Shown here piece after piece: positions 36,884-46,251 of a stretch of 64,000 nucleotides of DNA. The notes under the pieces were generated by a model. That model was given only the letters and a program-made list of their open reading frames with translations. It was not told where the DNA came from and searched no databases. Both the position numbers and the translations under genes were made by a program. Each line of letters starts with the position of its first letter. The stretch's first letter is position 1. Source of the stretch: PFJX01 sp964466195 (lineage in GTDB: Bacteria; Pseudomonadota; Gammaproteobacteria; Burkholderiales; Thiobacillaceae); NCBI GenBank assembly GCA_964466195.1, contig CAYXMQ010000017.1:3553-67552 (forward strand). The letters are read 5' to 3'.

Positions 36884-37420
36884 TCAGTCCCGCGCCGGTT
36901 CCATGACGGCGTCGAGATTGAGGTTGTCGCAATAGTCGAAGAAATCGCCGCGCAGCGTCGGCAGGTGCAGATCGGCGGGAATGCCGACGGTGATGTTGAC
37001 CGAGAACATCGGCGTGCCGGTATGCGGCGCCGGGTAGGTCTCGGTGATCAATTCTTCGATGTTGATGCCCTGGCGGGCGAAGAAATCGGCCAGGTTATGC
37101 ACGATGCCGGGGTGATCCATCGCGACGACGTTGACCCGGTAGGGCACCAGCGGCGTCTTGCGCTCGGCCGGGCGCGTGCGCTTGTGCATGATGCTCAGGC
37201 CCAGTTCTTCGCCGACCTGGCTGAGACGGTCTTCCAGTTTGCTCAGCGCATTCCAGGGTCCGGAGATCAGCATCAGGATGGCGAACTGGTTGCCCAGTAC
37301 CGCCATGCGCGATTCTTCGATGTTGCAGCCGGCTTCGACGATGCGGCTGGTAAAGCGTTGCACCAGGCCGATCTGGTCTTCGCCGGAAGCGGTAATGGCT
37401 AGATAGTCGATATTGCTCAT
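36884..37420 (-). CDS. Two-ACT-domain regulator (GcvR-like)
   Basis: A 178-residue protein made of two ACT domains (about 5-80 and 92-170), each beginning with a GLV- or GIVHNLA-type helix (EDQIGLVQRFTSRI and DHPGIVHNLADFF). GcvR in E. coli binds glycine and the activator GcvA to control the glycine cleavage genes. Many betaproteobacterial homologues have no known partner, so the assignment is to the family, not to the exact role. Confidence 0.8.
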   Translation of the reverse strand: MSNIDYLAITASGEDQIGLVQRFTSRIVEAGCNIEESRMAVLGNQFAILMLISGPWNALSKLEDRLSQVGEELGLSIMHKRTRPAERKTPLVPYRVNVVAMDHPGIVHNLADFFARQGINIEELITETYPAPHTGTPMFSVNITVGIPADLHLPTLRGDFFDYCDNLNLDAVMEPARD

Positions 37421-37453
37421 GGGTGTGCGGAAGGGTAGTTGCCGTGGGCGGAT

Positions 37454-37532
37454 TGTAGCCGCAAGGGCTACGCCGGATTCGTAAGCCGCTGAAGCGGCAA
37501 CGACGCCGCTGTAGCCGCAAGGGCTACGCCGG
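37454..37532. repeat. Pair of 23-bp direct repeats, each with a small hairpin
   Basis: TGTAGCCGCAAGGGCTACGC followed by CGG occurs at 37454-37476 and again at 37510-37532. Each copy can form GTAGCC/GGCTAC around a short loop. It lies between two minus-strand genes. It looks like a small REP-type dispersed repeat; whether it recurs elsewhere in the genome cannot be seen. Confidence 0.85.
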
Positions 37533-37556
37533 CATGCAGGCGGCTTGCGAGCTGGA

Positions 37557-38399
37557 TCAGGCTGTTCGCGCCGCAGGCGAGGCTGCGATGTCGCCGGCGA
37601 GCGAGTGCTTGATCAGGGTGGAGATTTCCTCGATCGAGCGATGTGTCGAGTCGACGATCGGAATGCCTTCGCTGCGCATCAACAATTCCGCCTGCCGGAG
37701 TTCCTGCCTGCAGGTTTCGAGCGATGCGTAGGGGCTGTTGGGGCGCCGTTCGGAGCGTATCTGCGCCAGCCGTTCCGGCGCCAGCGTGAGGCCGCGCAGT
37801 TTGGCGCGGAAGGCTTGCAACGATTTGGGCAGGCCGGACTGTTCGAAGTTTTCCGGGGTCAACGGGTAGTTGGCGACGCACAGGCCGTATTGCATGGCCA
37901 TGTACAGCGAGGTCGGCGTTTTGCCGCTGCGCGAGACGCCGACCAGGATCAGGTCGGCGCGCTGGTATTTCTCCAGGCCGAGGCCGTCGTCCGCCGCCAG
38001 CGCGAAATTCACTGCGTCGATGCGGCTGCGGTAGGAGTTGTCGTCGGACATGCCGTGGAAGCGGCCGCGCAACGGCTTCGGCGGATAACCGATTTCATCC
38101 ACCATCATGCTCAGAAAGTGGCCATAGATGTCCATCACGACCGCGCCGCAAGCATCCAATGCTGCACGTGCACTAGGCTCGGTAAGCGTTGAAAACACGA
38201 GAGGTTTTACGTTTGAGAGCTGCCACGCGGCACAAACTTGCTGCGCTGCAAAATTTGCTTTTTCGAGTGAATCGACGAAGGGTAAACTCACTGGTGCGAA
38301 CGCTTCGTCGGGGAATTGGGAGAGCAGGCTCTTGCCAATGATCTCGGCGGTGATGCCGGTGTGATCGGAGATGAAATAGACTGGTCGAGCAGGTGTCAT
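37557..38399 (-). CDS. ppsR: PEP synthase regulatory protein (kinase/pyrophosphorylase)
   Basis: A 280-residue bifunctional regulator. The DUF299 start FISDHTGITAE and the P-loop GVSRSGKT (154-161) are present. Proteins of this family phosphorylate PEP synthase with ADP to switch it off and remove the phosphate with inorganic phosphate. It is divergent from ppsA, 57 bp away, which supports the pairing and a shared regulatory region. Confidence 0.93.
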   Translation of the reverse strand: MTPARPVYFISDHTGITAEIIGKSLLSQFPDEAFAPVSLPFVDSLEKANFAAQQVCAAWQLSNVKPLVFSTLTEPSARAALDACGAVVMDIYGHFLSMMVDEIGYPPKPLRGRFHGMSDDNSYRSRIDAVNFALAADDGLGLEKYQRADLILVGVSRSGKTPTSLYMAMQYGLCVANYPLTPENFEQSGLPKSLQAFRAKLRGLTLAPERLAQIRSERRPNSPYASLETCRQELRQAELLMRSEGIPIVDSTHRSIEEISTLIKHSLAGDIAASPAARTA

Positions 38400-38456
38400 G
38401 GCTGCGAGGTTAGGTGATGGAAGCGCCGCTTGATCAATCGTTCAAAGGACAGGCAT

Positions 38457-40841
38457 ATGGACTCCGCATTTGACTATATAGCGCGCTTCGAAACACTGTC
38501 CATGCACGATGTGGACAAGGTCGGCGGCAAGAACGCGTCCCTCGGCGAGATGATTCACAACCTGAGCGAGAAGGGGGTGCGCGTTCCCGGCGGATTCGCG
38601 ACCACGGCGGATGCCTTCCGCGAGTATCTGTCGCATGATGGACTGGCCGATCGCATTGCCGCCAAGCTGATTGCGCTGAATGTCGACGATACGCAAGCGC
38701 TGGCCGAGGCCGGACGCGAGATTCGCGGCTGGATGATGGACACGCCGTTGCCGGCAGGGCTGGAAGCCGGCATCCGCCATAACCATCGCCTGATGTGCGC
38801 CGAAGCCGGCGAAGAGCTGCTCTTCGCGGTGCGCTCGTCGGCGACCGCCGAAGATCTGCCGGACGCCTCGTTCGCCGGCCAGCAGGAGACCTACCTGAAT
38901 ATCCAGGGCGCCGACAATCTGATCGATGCGGTGAAGCTGTGCTTTGCGTCGCTCTACAACGATCGCGCCATCTCCTACCGCGTACATAACCATTTCGAGC
39001 ATGCCGTCGTGGCGCTGTCCGCCGGCATCCAGCGCATGGTGCGCTCCGATCTCGGCGTGGCCGGCGTGATGTTCACGATGGATACCGAATCCGGCTTTCG
39101 CGATGTGGTGTTCATCAACGCCGCTTACGGGCTCGGCGAGACCGTGGTGCAAGGTTCGGTGAACCCGGACGAGTACTACGTGCACAAGCCGATGCTGCGC
39201 GCAGGCAAGCGCGCCGTGGTGCGCAAGAAACTGGGCGACAAGGCCATCCGCATGGTGTTCGGGCATGAATCCAAGGCCGAGTGTTCGACCCTCGTGGAAG
39301 ACGTGCCGCCGGGACTGCGCCACCGTTTCGCGCTCGACGACGACGAGGTGCTGGAACTGGCGCGTTACGCGTTGACCATCGAGGAACATTACGGCCGCCC
39401 GATGGACATCGAGTGGGGGCGCGACGGCGTCGACGGCAAGCTGTACATCCTGCAGGCCCGTCCGGAGACGGTGAAGTCACGCGACGGCAACGTGCAGACC
39501 CGCTACCGGATGCTGGAGAAAGGCCCGGTCGTCGTGGTCGGCCGCGCCATCGGCGGCAAGATCGGCCAAGGCCGCGCCCGCGTCATCGAAAGCATCGCCC
39601 AGATGCACGAGATCGAAGCCGGCGATGTGCTGATCGCCGACATGACCGACCCGGACTGGGAGCCGGTGATGAAGCGGGCGTCCGCCATCGTCACCAATCG
39701 CGGCGGACGCACCTGCCATGCCGCCATCGTCGCGCGCGAACTCGGCGTGCCGGCGGTGGTGGGCACCGGCAATGCGACCAAATTGATCCAGGAAGGCCAG
39801 GACGTCACGGTGTCCTGCGCCGAGGGCGAGGACGGCTACGTGTACGCGGGCCTGCTCGAATTCGAGAAGAGCGAGCGGCTGATCCAGACCATGCCGGCGA
39901 TCCCGGTCAAGATCATGATGAATGTCGGCAATCCGGAACAGGCCTTCCATTTCGCCACCTTGCCGCACGAAGGCGTCGGCCTGGCGCGGCTCGAATTCAT
40001 CATCGGCAACGCCATCGGCATCCACCCGAATGCGGCGCTGGAATACCGCAAGATGCCGGATGACGTGAAAGCCGCCATCGACGCCAAGATTCACGGCTAT
40101 GGCGACCCGGTCAATTTTTATGTCGAAAAACTGGTCGAGGGCATCGCCACCATCGCCTGCGCGTTCTGGCCGAAGCGGGTCATCGTGCGCATGTCCGATT
40201 TCAAGTCGAATGAATACGCCAACCTGATCGGCGGGCTCCAGTTCGAGCCGCAGGAAGAAAACCCCATGCTCGGCTTCCGCGGCGCCGGCCGCTACGCCAG
40301 TCCGATGTTCCGACGCGCGTTCCAGCTCGAGTGCCGGGCGATCCGCCGCGTGCGCGACGACATGGGCTTGAGCAACGTCGAAATCATGCTGCCCTTTGTG
40401 CGTACGCTGTTCGACGCCGACGCCGCGCTCGCGGTATTGGCGGAAAACGGCCTGGAGCGCGGCCAGGATGGCCTCAAGGTGGTGATGATGTGCGAGATCC
40501 CGGCCAACGTACTGCTCGCCGACGAGTTCCTGCAACGCTTCGACGGCTTCTCGATCGGCTCCAACGATCTCACCCAGTTGACCTTGGGCGTCGATCGCGA
40601 TTCCAGCCTGGTGGCGGCGTCATTCGACGAACGCAACCCGGCGGTGAAGAAATTGCTCAGCGAGGCCATCGCCGCCTGCAAGCGCAACGGCAAATATGTC
40701 GGCATCTGCGGCCAGGGGCCGTCTGATCATCCCGATCTGGCCGATTGGTTGATGGATCAGGGCATCGATTCGCTGTCGCTCAACCCGGATACCGTAGTGA
40801 GCACGTGGACGCGGCTGGCCAGCCGTAAATCGCCGGCCTGA
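38457..40841 (+). CDS. ppsA: Phosphoenolpyruvate synthase
   Basis: A 794-residue enzyme making PEP from pyruvate and ATP, with AMP and phosphate as products, for gluconeogenesis from C3 compounds and CO2-fixation products. The N-terminal ATP-grasp domain (KNASLGEM) is followed by the swivelling phosphohistidine domain with GGRTCH, His421 (the same number as in E. coli), and a C-terminal PEP/pyruvate-binding barrel with MLPFVRT and GSNDLTQLTLG. The Thr next to the active His (GGRTCH) is where PpsR would act. AGGAC precedes the ATG at 38457. Confidence 0.95.
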   Translation: MDSAFDYIARFETLSMHDVDKVGGKNASLGEMIHNLSEKGVRVPGGFATTADAFREYLSHDGLADRIAAKLIALNVDDTQALAEAGREIRGWMMDTPLPAGLEAGIRHNHRLMCAEAGEELLFAVRSSATAEDLPDASFAGQQETYLNIQGADNLIDAVKLCFASLYNDRAISYRVHNHFEHAVVALSAGIQRMVRSDLGVAGVMFTMDTESGFRDVVFINAAYGLGETVVQGSVNPDEYYVHKPMLRAGKRAVVRKKLGDKAIRMVFGHESKAECSTLVEDVPPGLRHRFALDDDEVLELARYALTIEEHYGRPMDIEWGRDGVDGKLYILQARPETVKSRDGNVQTRYRMLEKGPVVVVGRAIGGKIGQGRARVIESIAQMHEIEAGDVLIADMTDPDWEPVMKRASAIVTNRGGRTCHAAIVARELGVPAVVGTGNATKLIQEGQDVTVSCAEGEDGYVYAGLLEFEKSERLIQTMPAIPVKIMMNVGNPEQAFHFATLPHEGVGLARLEFIIGNAIGIHPNAALEYRKMPDDVKAAIDAKIHGYGDPVNFYVEKLVEGIATIACAFWPKRVIVRMSDFKSNEYANLIGGLQFEPQEENPMLGFRGAGRYASPMFRRAFQLECRAIRRVRDDMGLSNVEIMLPFVRTLFDADAALAVLAENGLERGQDGLKVVMMCEIPANVLLADEFLQRFDGFSIGSNDLTQLTLGVDRDSSLVAASFDERNPAVKKLLSEAIAACKRNGKYVGICGQGPSDHPDLADWLMDQGIDSLSLNPDTVVSTWTRLASRKSPA

Positions 40842-40939
40842 TTGCTTGCCGCTCGGCGCACTTATTGAGCGCGCCGGCTCATGCCTGGCATGAATTTTGT
40901 GTCTCAGGCTGGTATCTTCCGGCCGAGTTCCTCAGTCGG

Positions 40940-41506
40940 ATGCTGCGCGTGTTCACTCTGCCCAATCTGCTTACCCTGTCGCGTCTCGTGTTGGCGCCGG
41001 TGGTCGCCTGGCGTTTGCTGGAACACGATGTCGCGGGGGCGTTCTGGCTGTTCGTCGTCGCAGCGATCACCGACCTGCTCGACGGCAATCTGGCGCGCTG
41101 GCTGAATCAGCGCAGCGTGCTCGGCGCCTGGCTCGACCCGATCGCCGACAAGGTGATGCTGCTGACCACGTTGAGCATGCTGGCGCTGACCGATTGGCTG
41201 CCGATGTGGTTGCTATACGTCGTGGTGGTGCGCGATCTGATCATCCTGGCCGGCGCGGAAGGGTATCGGCGCCTCACCGGCAAGCTGGACGTGCGGCCGA
41301 CGCTGTCCGGCAAGGTGGCGACGTTCATGGAGTTCACGCTGGTGTCGTGGGTGCTGGCCGATGTCGCGCTGCAACTCGGCCTGGATGCGTCGATCGAGCC
41401 GCTGGCGCTGTTGACCGCGCTGGCCGTGGGCGGCTCCGGCGTGCGCTATGTCTGGTTGTGGACGCGCAAGACCCACGCCTTCCTGCATGAGCAGACGCGG
41501 GAATAA
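40940..41506 (+). CDS. CDP-alcohol phosphatidyltransferase, PgsA-like
   Basis: A 188-residue inner-membrane enzyme with several hydrophobic helices. The diagnostic motif DG(x)2AR(x)8G(x)3D(x)3D is intact in DLLDGNLARWLNQRSVLGAW then LDPIADK. PgsA joins CDP-diacylglycerol to glycerol-3-phosphate to make phosphatidylglycerol phosphate; cardiolipin synthesis is another option in this family. An in-frame TTG at 40865 would add 25 residues; I prefer the ATG at 40940, which starts directly at the membrane domain (MLRVFTLPNLLTLSRL). Confidence 0.82.
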   Translation: MLRVFTLPNLLTLSRLVLAPVVAWRLLEHDVAGAFWLFVVAAITDLLDGNLARWLNQRSVLGAWLDPIADKVMLLTTLSMLALTDWLPMWLLYVVVVRDLIILAGAEGYRRLTGKLDVRPTLSGKVATFMEFTLVSWVLADVALQLGLDASIEPLALLTALAVGGSGVRYVWLWTRKTHAFLHEQTRE

Positions 41507-41579
41507 ACCCTCCTCATCGACGCTTGCCGCGATAATGGCGACCCCGCGCCACTCTCGGCGCTATCCATTCCAAGCAACT

Positions 41580-42512
41580 ATGTCAATTCAATGGTTTCCC
41601 GGCCACATGACGTCGGCCCGCAAGAAGGCCGCCGAAACCATGGCCAATATCGATGTCGTGATCGAAGTTCTCGATGCCCGTCTGCCGGAGGCGGGCAGCA
41701 ATCCGCTGGTGCATGAACTGCGTCTGTTCCGCCAGCGGCCCTGCCTGAAGGTGCTGAACAAGGCTGATCTGGCCGATCCGGTGGTCACCAAGGCCTGGAT
41801 CGATTATTTCAACGGCCAGAAGGGCGTCAAGGCGGTGGCGATGTCGGCCAAGAAGGTCGGCGAAGTCGCGCGCCTGCCCAGCCTTTGCCAAAGCCTTGCG
41901 CCCCACCGCGACGACAATTTCAAACCGCTGCGCATGATGATCATGGGCATACCCAACGTCGGCAAATCGACGCTGATGAACGCGCTGGTCAAACGCAAGG
42001 TCGCCGCGGTCGGCGATGAACCGGCGATCACCAAGTCGCAGCAGAGCATTACCTTGAGCCCGCGCCTGATCCTGATCGATACGCCGGGCTTGATGTGGCC
42101 GAAGATCGAGCATGACAGCGACGGCTATATGCTTGCCGCCAGCCATGCCATCGGCCGCAATGCCGTGTTGGAAGAGGAAGTCGCTACCTTTCTGGCCGGC
42201 ATTCTGCTGGAGCGCTATGGCGATTTGCTGACTGCACGTTACGGCTTTTCCGTGCAAGGGCTCGATGCGCCCGGCGTGCTCGAAGCCGTTGCTCGCAAAC
42301 GCGGTTGTCTGCTGAAAGGGCGCGGCGCGAAATTTGACAACGCGCTCGACCTGGACAAGGCCGCTATGCACCTGCTGACTGATTACCGCGCCGGCACGCT
42401 CGGTCGCATCAGCCTGGAAACGCCGGCATCGCGACGTGCCATGCTGGCTGCGGCGGCGGCCAAAGCCGCCGCGCTGCAGGCCGCCGCCAAAGCGGCGCTG
42501 CCGGATTCCTGA
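41580..42512 (+). CDS. rbgA: Circularly permuted ribosome-assembly GTPase (YlqF/RbgA family)
   Basis: A 310-residue GTPase whose motifs are in permuted order: G4 NKAD comes before G1 GIPNVGKST and G3 DTPG. The start MSIQWFPGHMTSARK is typical for RbgA/YlqF, which acts in late assembly of the 50S ribosomal subunit in Bacillus. Role in proteobacteria is less studied. The Ala-rich end (AAAAAKAAALQAAAKAA) is a probable helix. Confidence 0.88.
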   Translation: MSIQWFPGHMTSARKKAAETMANIDVVIEVLDARLPEAGSNPLVHELRLFRQRPCLKVLNKADLADPVVTKAWIDYFNGQKGVKAVAMSAKKVGEVARLPSLCQSLAPHRDDNFKPLRMMIMGIPNVGKSTLMNALVKRKVAAVGDEPAITKSQQSITLSPRLILIDTPGLMWPKIEHDSDGYMLAASHAIGRNAVLEEEVATFLAGILLERYGDLLTARYGFSVQGLDAPGVLEAVARKRGCLLKGRGAKFDNALDLDKAAMHLLTDYRAGTLGRISLETPASRRAMLAAAAAKAAALQAAAKAALPDS

Positions 42513-42544
42513 GCCGCGTCGCAGGCAACGGCTAGCTGACCCGG

Positions 42545-43297
42545 TCAGCCGATGCGGGCGCTTACGCGGCCCACGCCGGCAAACTCCACGCTCACGTCGG
42601 CCGGCAGAGCGACCGGGTGCATGCCGTTCCATGCGCCGGTGGTGATGATGTCGCCGGCCTGCGCGCCGCCGTGATGGCTTAACCACCAGGGCAGGCAATA
42701 AAACAGATCGTCGAGCGGCGGCCGGCCGATGCTTTCGGCCAGGTCCTTTCCGTTGGCCCGAACACGCACGGTCAGCGTGGAGAAATCCAGCTCGCGCCAG
42801 TTCCGGATCGCCGCACCGATCACCAGACCGCCGTTGAGCAGGCCATCGGCCAGGCGCCAGAGCGGGCCGGCGGCGTCGGGGTCGGCCAGGGCGGTATCGA
42901 CCAGTTCCATTGCGACATGCAGGCTGGCGATGGCCGCGCGGATTTCTTCCGGGCGGTAAGGTTCGGCGCGGGCGGGCAGGTCGCGCCCGAAACACACGGC
43001 CATCTCGGCTTCGATGCCCAGCGTGCGGAAATCGTCGACAGCACAAACGGCCGGCCGCTCCGCGGCATCGGGTACGAGCCGGAACACCGCCGCCGCAGCG
43101 GCCTCGGTTTGCCGATTCGGCGCACCCACTTTCCAGGCGCTCGGACGCGCCGCACCGCATATCGCCTGCCATACCGCGCGTTGCACGGCATAGGCTTGGG
43201 CCACGTCGGCCGGGCCGGAATCGGGGCGGGCAACGAGCGCTTGGCGGCTCTTCCGGGCCTGGATCAGTTGCGCAGCGAGGTCGAGGGTGGCAGGCAT
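42545..43297 (-). CDS. 2-keto-4-pentenoate hydratase-like (FAH superfamily)
   Basis: A 250-residue protein of the hydratase/decarboxylase branch (MhpD/DmpE type), with WKVGAPNRQ, LGIEAEMAVCFGRDL, ELVDTALA and the closing TTGAWNGMHPVALPADV block. Such enzymes add water to 2-oxopent-4-enoate in aromatic meta-cleavage routes. No other genes of such a route are near, so the real substrate is open. The start is uncertain: ATGs at 43297, 43342 and 43369 are in frame, the outer ones preceded by a 12-bp tandem repeat (VPTFVPTF). Confidence 0.8.
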   Translation of the reverse strand: MPATLDLAAQLIQARKSRQALVARPDSGPADVAQAYAVQRAVWQAICGAARPSAWKVGAPNRQTEAAAAAVFRLVPDAAERPAVCAVDDFRTLGIEAEMAVCFGRDLPARAEPYRPEEIRAAIASLHVAMELVDTALADPDAAGPLWRLADGLLNGGLVIGAAIRNWRELDFSTLTVRVRANGKDLAESIGRPPLDDLFYCLPWWLSHHGGAQAGDIITTGAWNGMHPVALPADVSVEFAGVGRVSARIG

Positions 43298-43384
43298 GGC
43301 GGTGTCGAAGGTGGGAACGAAGGTGGGAACGGCCGGCAGCATACAATCCGCTTCCGTTTTTTTACCCATTCACCCGGAGCGCGC

Positions 43385-43600
43385 ATGCCAGCCCAAGCCA
43401 CGGAAGCCCGCATCGACGAACTCGAAGCCAAACTGAGTTTTGCGGAAGACCTGATCGACGAACTCAATAGCACGGTTTTTCGCCAGCAGGAGCAACTCGA
43501 CCGCCTGCAGCAGCAGATCGTGCTGCTGCACCAGCAACTGCAGACGGTGATGCCAGAAGAAACGCGCAACCTGCGCGACGAACTGCCGCCGCATTACTGA
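43385..43600 (+). CDS. slyX: SlyX family protein
   Basis: A 71-residue coiled-coil protein. IDELEAKLSFAEDLIDELN and VFRQQEQLDRLQQQIVLL are the SlyX signature, ending RDELPPHY. It often lies by slyD, but not here. Function is unknown; GGAG precedes the ATG at 43385. Confidence 0.92.
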   Translation: MPAQATEARIDELEAKLSFAEDLIDELNSTVFRQQEQLDRLQQQIVLLHQQLQTVMPEETRNLRDELPPHY

Positions 43601-43612
43601 TCCGCCGCGCGA

Positions 43613-44188
43613 TCAATCGCGCTCGCGTTCTCGCGCGTGCTTGTCATGTTTGTCATGGCCATAGGCATGGCCGGGGGGATGCGGTTTATTGTGTTTCTTG
43701 TGCTTGTCGCGCGATTTGTAGCGACGATCCTGGTATTCGTCGTCACCCCCGACGCGAACGACCACCGGCGCCGGCGTCGATTTGACCGGCCCGGCGCTGC
43801 GGCCGCCGGAGTTGGTATTCCGGCCATCCTCGCTCACGCTCTTGCCGATGCTGGCACCGGCCGCCGCGCCGACGCCGCTGCCGACGACCGCACCGCCGGC
43901 GCCGCCGACTTTCTGGCCGACGGCTGCACCGGTTGCCCCGCCTACCGCGCCGCCGACGACGGCGCCCGATTTGCCCTCGCCTCGGGTCGTGGCGGCCGCC
44001 CCGACCGCACCGCCGACGGCGCCGCCGATGACCGCCCCGCTCGCACCGCCGACGGATTGGCCGATCGCCGTTCCTGCGGCTGCACCAATACCGCTGCCGG
44101 CCGCGGTTTGCGCCGTATCGCCGGCCTGCGCGGCGAGCGCGCCGGTTGCGGCCAGCAGTGCCGCGATCAAACGTAATCTGTTGTGCAT
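43613..44188 (-). CDS. Secreted glycine-zipper protein
   Basis: A 191-residue protein. A signal peptide (about 1-21, ending LAAQA) is followed by repeated glycine-zipper units (GAAAGTAIGQSVGG, GAVIGGAVGGAVGAA, and so on, about 32-115) that pack as helices in membranes. The end (about 140-191) is hydrophilic with His/Lys-rich runs such as KHKKHNKPHPPGHAYGH, which could bind metal. Probably an outer-membrane or surface protein; function unknown. Confidence 0.75.
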   Translation of the reverse strand: MHNRLRLIAALLAATGALAAQAGDTAQTAAGSGIGAAAGTAIGQSVGGASGAVIGGAVGGAVGAAATTRGEGKSGAVVGGAVGGATGAAVGQKVGGAGGAVVGSGVGAAAGASIGKSVSEDGRNTNSGGRSAGPVKSTPAPVVVRVGGDDEYQDRRYKSRDKHKKHNKPHPPGHAYGHDKHDKHARERERD

Positions 44189-44264
44189 GTCGTATTCCTT
44201 GTTCGATGGGTTGGGAAGGGCATAAGCGTTCGAATAGCGCGAGCCGTTGACCGGCCGCTCGTCG

Positions 44265-45065
44265 TCAGCCGGATTGTGCTTGCGCAGCTTGTTTCTTGTC
44301 GCGCAGATAGATGCGTTTGTCGAGCGTGCGAATCTCGAACAGGCCGATGGCCTGGAACAGATCCTTCAGTTTGGCGTAGCCGTAATTGCGCGCATCGAAC
44401 GACGCCTGTTTGGCGATATGTTGCCCGACCGCGCTGAGTCCGGCCCAGCCTTCATCGTCTGCCGCCGCCTCGACCGCCTTGCGCAGCAGGTTGACCAGAC
44501 GGGTGTTGGCCTTGAGTTCCTTGCCGCTGACCTTGCTGACCGCCGCTTTGGCGACATTGGCCGGCGCGGCGAGGGGTTCCGGCGCCGGCGCGGCTTGCGC
44601 AGATCGGGGCTGAGCCTCAACCGGCGCCGGTTCGCCGAGATTCTCCAGATAGAGAAACTTGGAGCAGGCATTGACGAATGGTTCCGGCGTCTTCTTCTCG
44701 CCGAAGCCGAACACCTTCAGGCCGTTGGCGCGGATGCGCATCACCAGCGGCGTGAAATCGGAATCGCTCGACACGATGCAGAAGCCATCCAGGTCCTTGG
44801 TATAGAGCAGGTCCATCGCGTCGATGATCATCGCCGCATCGGTCGCGCCCTTGCCTTTGGTGTAGGCGAACTGCTGCATCGGCTGGATCGCGTAATCGTG
44901 CAATACCGCCTCCCAGCCCTTCAGGTGCGGGCTCTTCCAGTTGCCGAAAGCGCGCCGGATGTTGATGACGCCGTATTTGGCGAGCTCGTCGAGTATCTCC
45001 TCGATCTTGCCGGCCGGGCTGTTGTCGGCGTCGATCAGTAGCGCGATGCTGGTGTCGTGGGTCAT
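44265..45065 (-). CDS. NYN-domain putative RNase with LOTUS (OST-HTH) domain
   Basis: A 266-residue protein. Residues 1-140 form an NYN/DUF88 PIN-like nuclease domain with acidic residues Asp12 and Asp14 (LLIDADN), Asp76, and Asp101/Asp103 (SSDSDF), which would bind metal. A Pro/Ala linker follows, and residues 185-255 match the OST-HTH/LOTUS domain (LVNLLRKAVEAAA, to AIGLFEIRTLD), a fold that binds RNA. An RNA-processing role is inferred from this pairing. Confidence 0.85.
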   Translation of the reverse strand: MTHDTSIALLIDADNSPAGKIEEILDELAKYGVINIRRAFGNWKSPHLKGWEAVLHDYAIQPMQQFAYTKGKGATDAAMIIDAMDLLYTKDLDGFCIVSSDSDFTPLVMRIRANGLKVFGFGEKKTPEPFVNACSKFLYLENLGEPAPVEAQPRSAQAAPAPEPLAAPANVAKAAVSKVSGKELKANTRLVNLLRKAVEAAADDEGWAGLSAVGQHIAKQASFDARNYGYAKLKDLFQAIGLFEIRTLDKRIYLRDKKQAAQAQSG

Positions 45066-45204
45066 GCCAAGTCTCCTTCGTCGGCTTGCTGTTCATTGTA
45101 GGGTGTGCCGGTCGGATTCAGGCGCCGGAGCTGTGGTGCTGCAGGGTGAATCAAAATTTCCCCAGGCCCGGTAAACTGCGACGCACAAAAATATCAGCGT
45201 AGAT

Positions 45205-46248
45205 ATGCCTTTCCGACCCGCCGCCCTCCGTCTGCTGGCTTGCTTCATGGGCCTCCTCGTCGCCAGCTTGCCGGCCATCGGCAAGGAAACCCTGCGCGTG
45301 CTGACCTGGCCGGGCTATGCGGATCGCGATCTGGTCCAGGCCTTCGAACAGCGCCACAACGTGCGGGTCGAGGTCACTTTGATCAGCACGGATGACGTCC
45401 TCTGGCAGAAGCTGAATGCCAACAACGCGGCAGACTTCGACGTCTTCGCGGCCAACACGGCGGAACTCAAACGTTATATCGACCGGGGCATCAGCGTCCC
45501 GCTGGATCTGGCAAACATCCCCAATGTCCGTAACCAACGGCCCCGCTTCCGTAACTTAGTCGCGATCCCCGGCATCTCCCGTGCGGGCCGGGTCCATGCC
45601 ATCCCCTACACGTATTCCGAGATGGGCCTGATCTACAACCGCAAACTGGTCAAGGAGCCCCCAACCTCCATGGCTGCCATGTGGGATCCGCGTTACCGAG
45701 GGCGGGTTCTGGCTTATGACGGCGGCGCCCATAATTTCACGTTGGCCGCCCTGCTGCTGGGCAGCAAGACCCCGTTTCAGCTCTCGGAAGGCGACTACAA
45801 ACGGGCGGTGGATAAGCTCATCGGCCTGCGCCGCAACGTGCTGACCTTCTACAGCCAGCCGGACGAGGCCGTGGAGCTGTTCCGCGACAATTCGGTGGCG
45901 CTGGTGTTTGCCAATTACGGCAGCCAGCAGGTTAAGCAGTTGCAGCAGGCCGGTGCGGACATCGGTTACATCCTCCCGGAGGAAGGCGCCCTGGCCTGGC
46001 TGGACTGCTGGGCGGTGACCCGGGGGGCGCGCAACCAGCGTCTGGCCGAGGCCTGGATCAATTACACCTTGGAGAAAGCGGTCAGCACGGCATTGAGTGA
46101 GCGCCAGGGTTTGGCCAACACCATTCAGGCGAATCCATCGGAACCACAGTCCAGCAAGATCATCTGGCTAGAACCGGTGGAATCCGCCTTGCGGCGTTCC
46201 GACCTGTGGAACCGTGTCGTATCCGGCGATCGGCCGGACAGGTTCTGA
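45205..46248 (+). CDS. Periplasmic solute-binding protein (PotD/PotF type)
   Basis: A 347-residue protein with a signal peptide (about 1-26) and the polyamine-type start ETLRVLTWPGYADRDLVQAFE, then YTYSEMGLIYNRKLV and VFANYGSQQV. Relatives bind spermidine or putrescine. No permease or ATPase genes adjoin. Instead it lies 3 bp before a membrane diguanylate cyclase, as NspS does beside MbaA in Vibrio cholerae, so I infer that it is a sensor subunit and not a transporter part. The ligand is not determined. Confidence 0.85.
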   Translation: MPFRPAALRLLACFMGLLVASLPAIGKETLRVLTWPGYADRDLVQAFEQRHNVRVEVTLISTDDVLWQKLNANNAADFDVFAANTAELKRYIDRGISVPLDLANIPNVRNQRPRFRNLVAIPGISRAGRVHAIPYTYSEMGLIYNRKLVKEPPTSMAAMWDPRYRGRVLAYDGGAHNFTLAALLLGSKTPFQLSEGDYKRAVDKLIGLRRNVLTFYSQPDEAVELFRDNSVALVFANYGSQQVKQLQQAGADIGYILPEEGALAWLDCWAVTRGARNQRLAEAWINYTLEKAVSTALSERQGLANTIQANPSEPQSSKIIWLEPVESALRRSDLWNRVVSGDRPDRF

Positions 46249-46251
46249 TCC

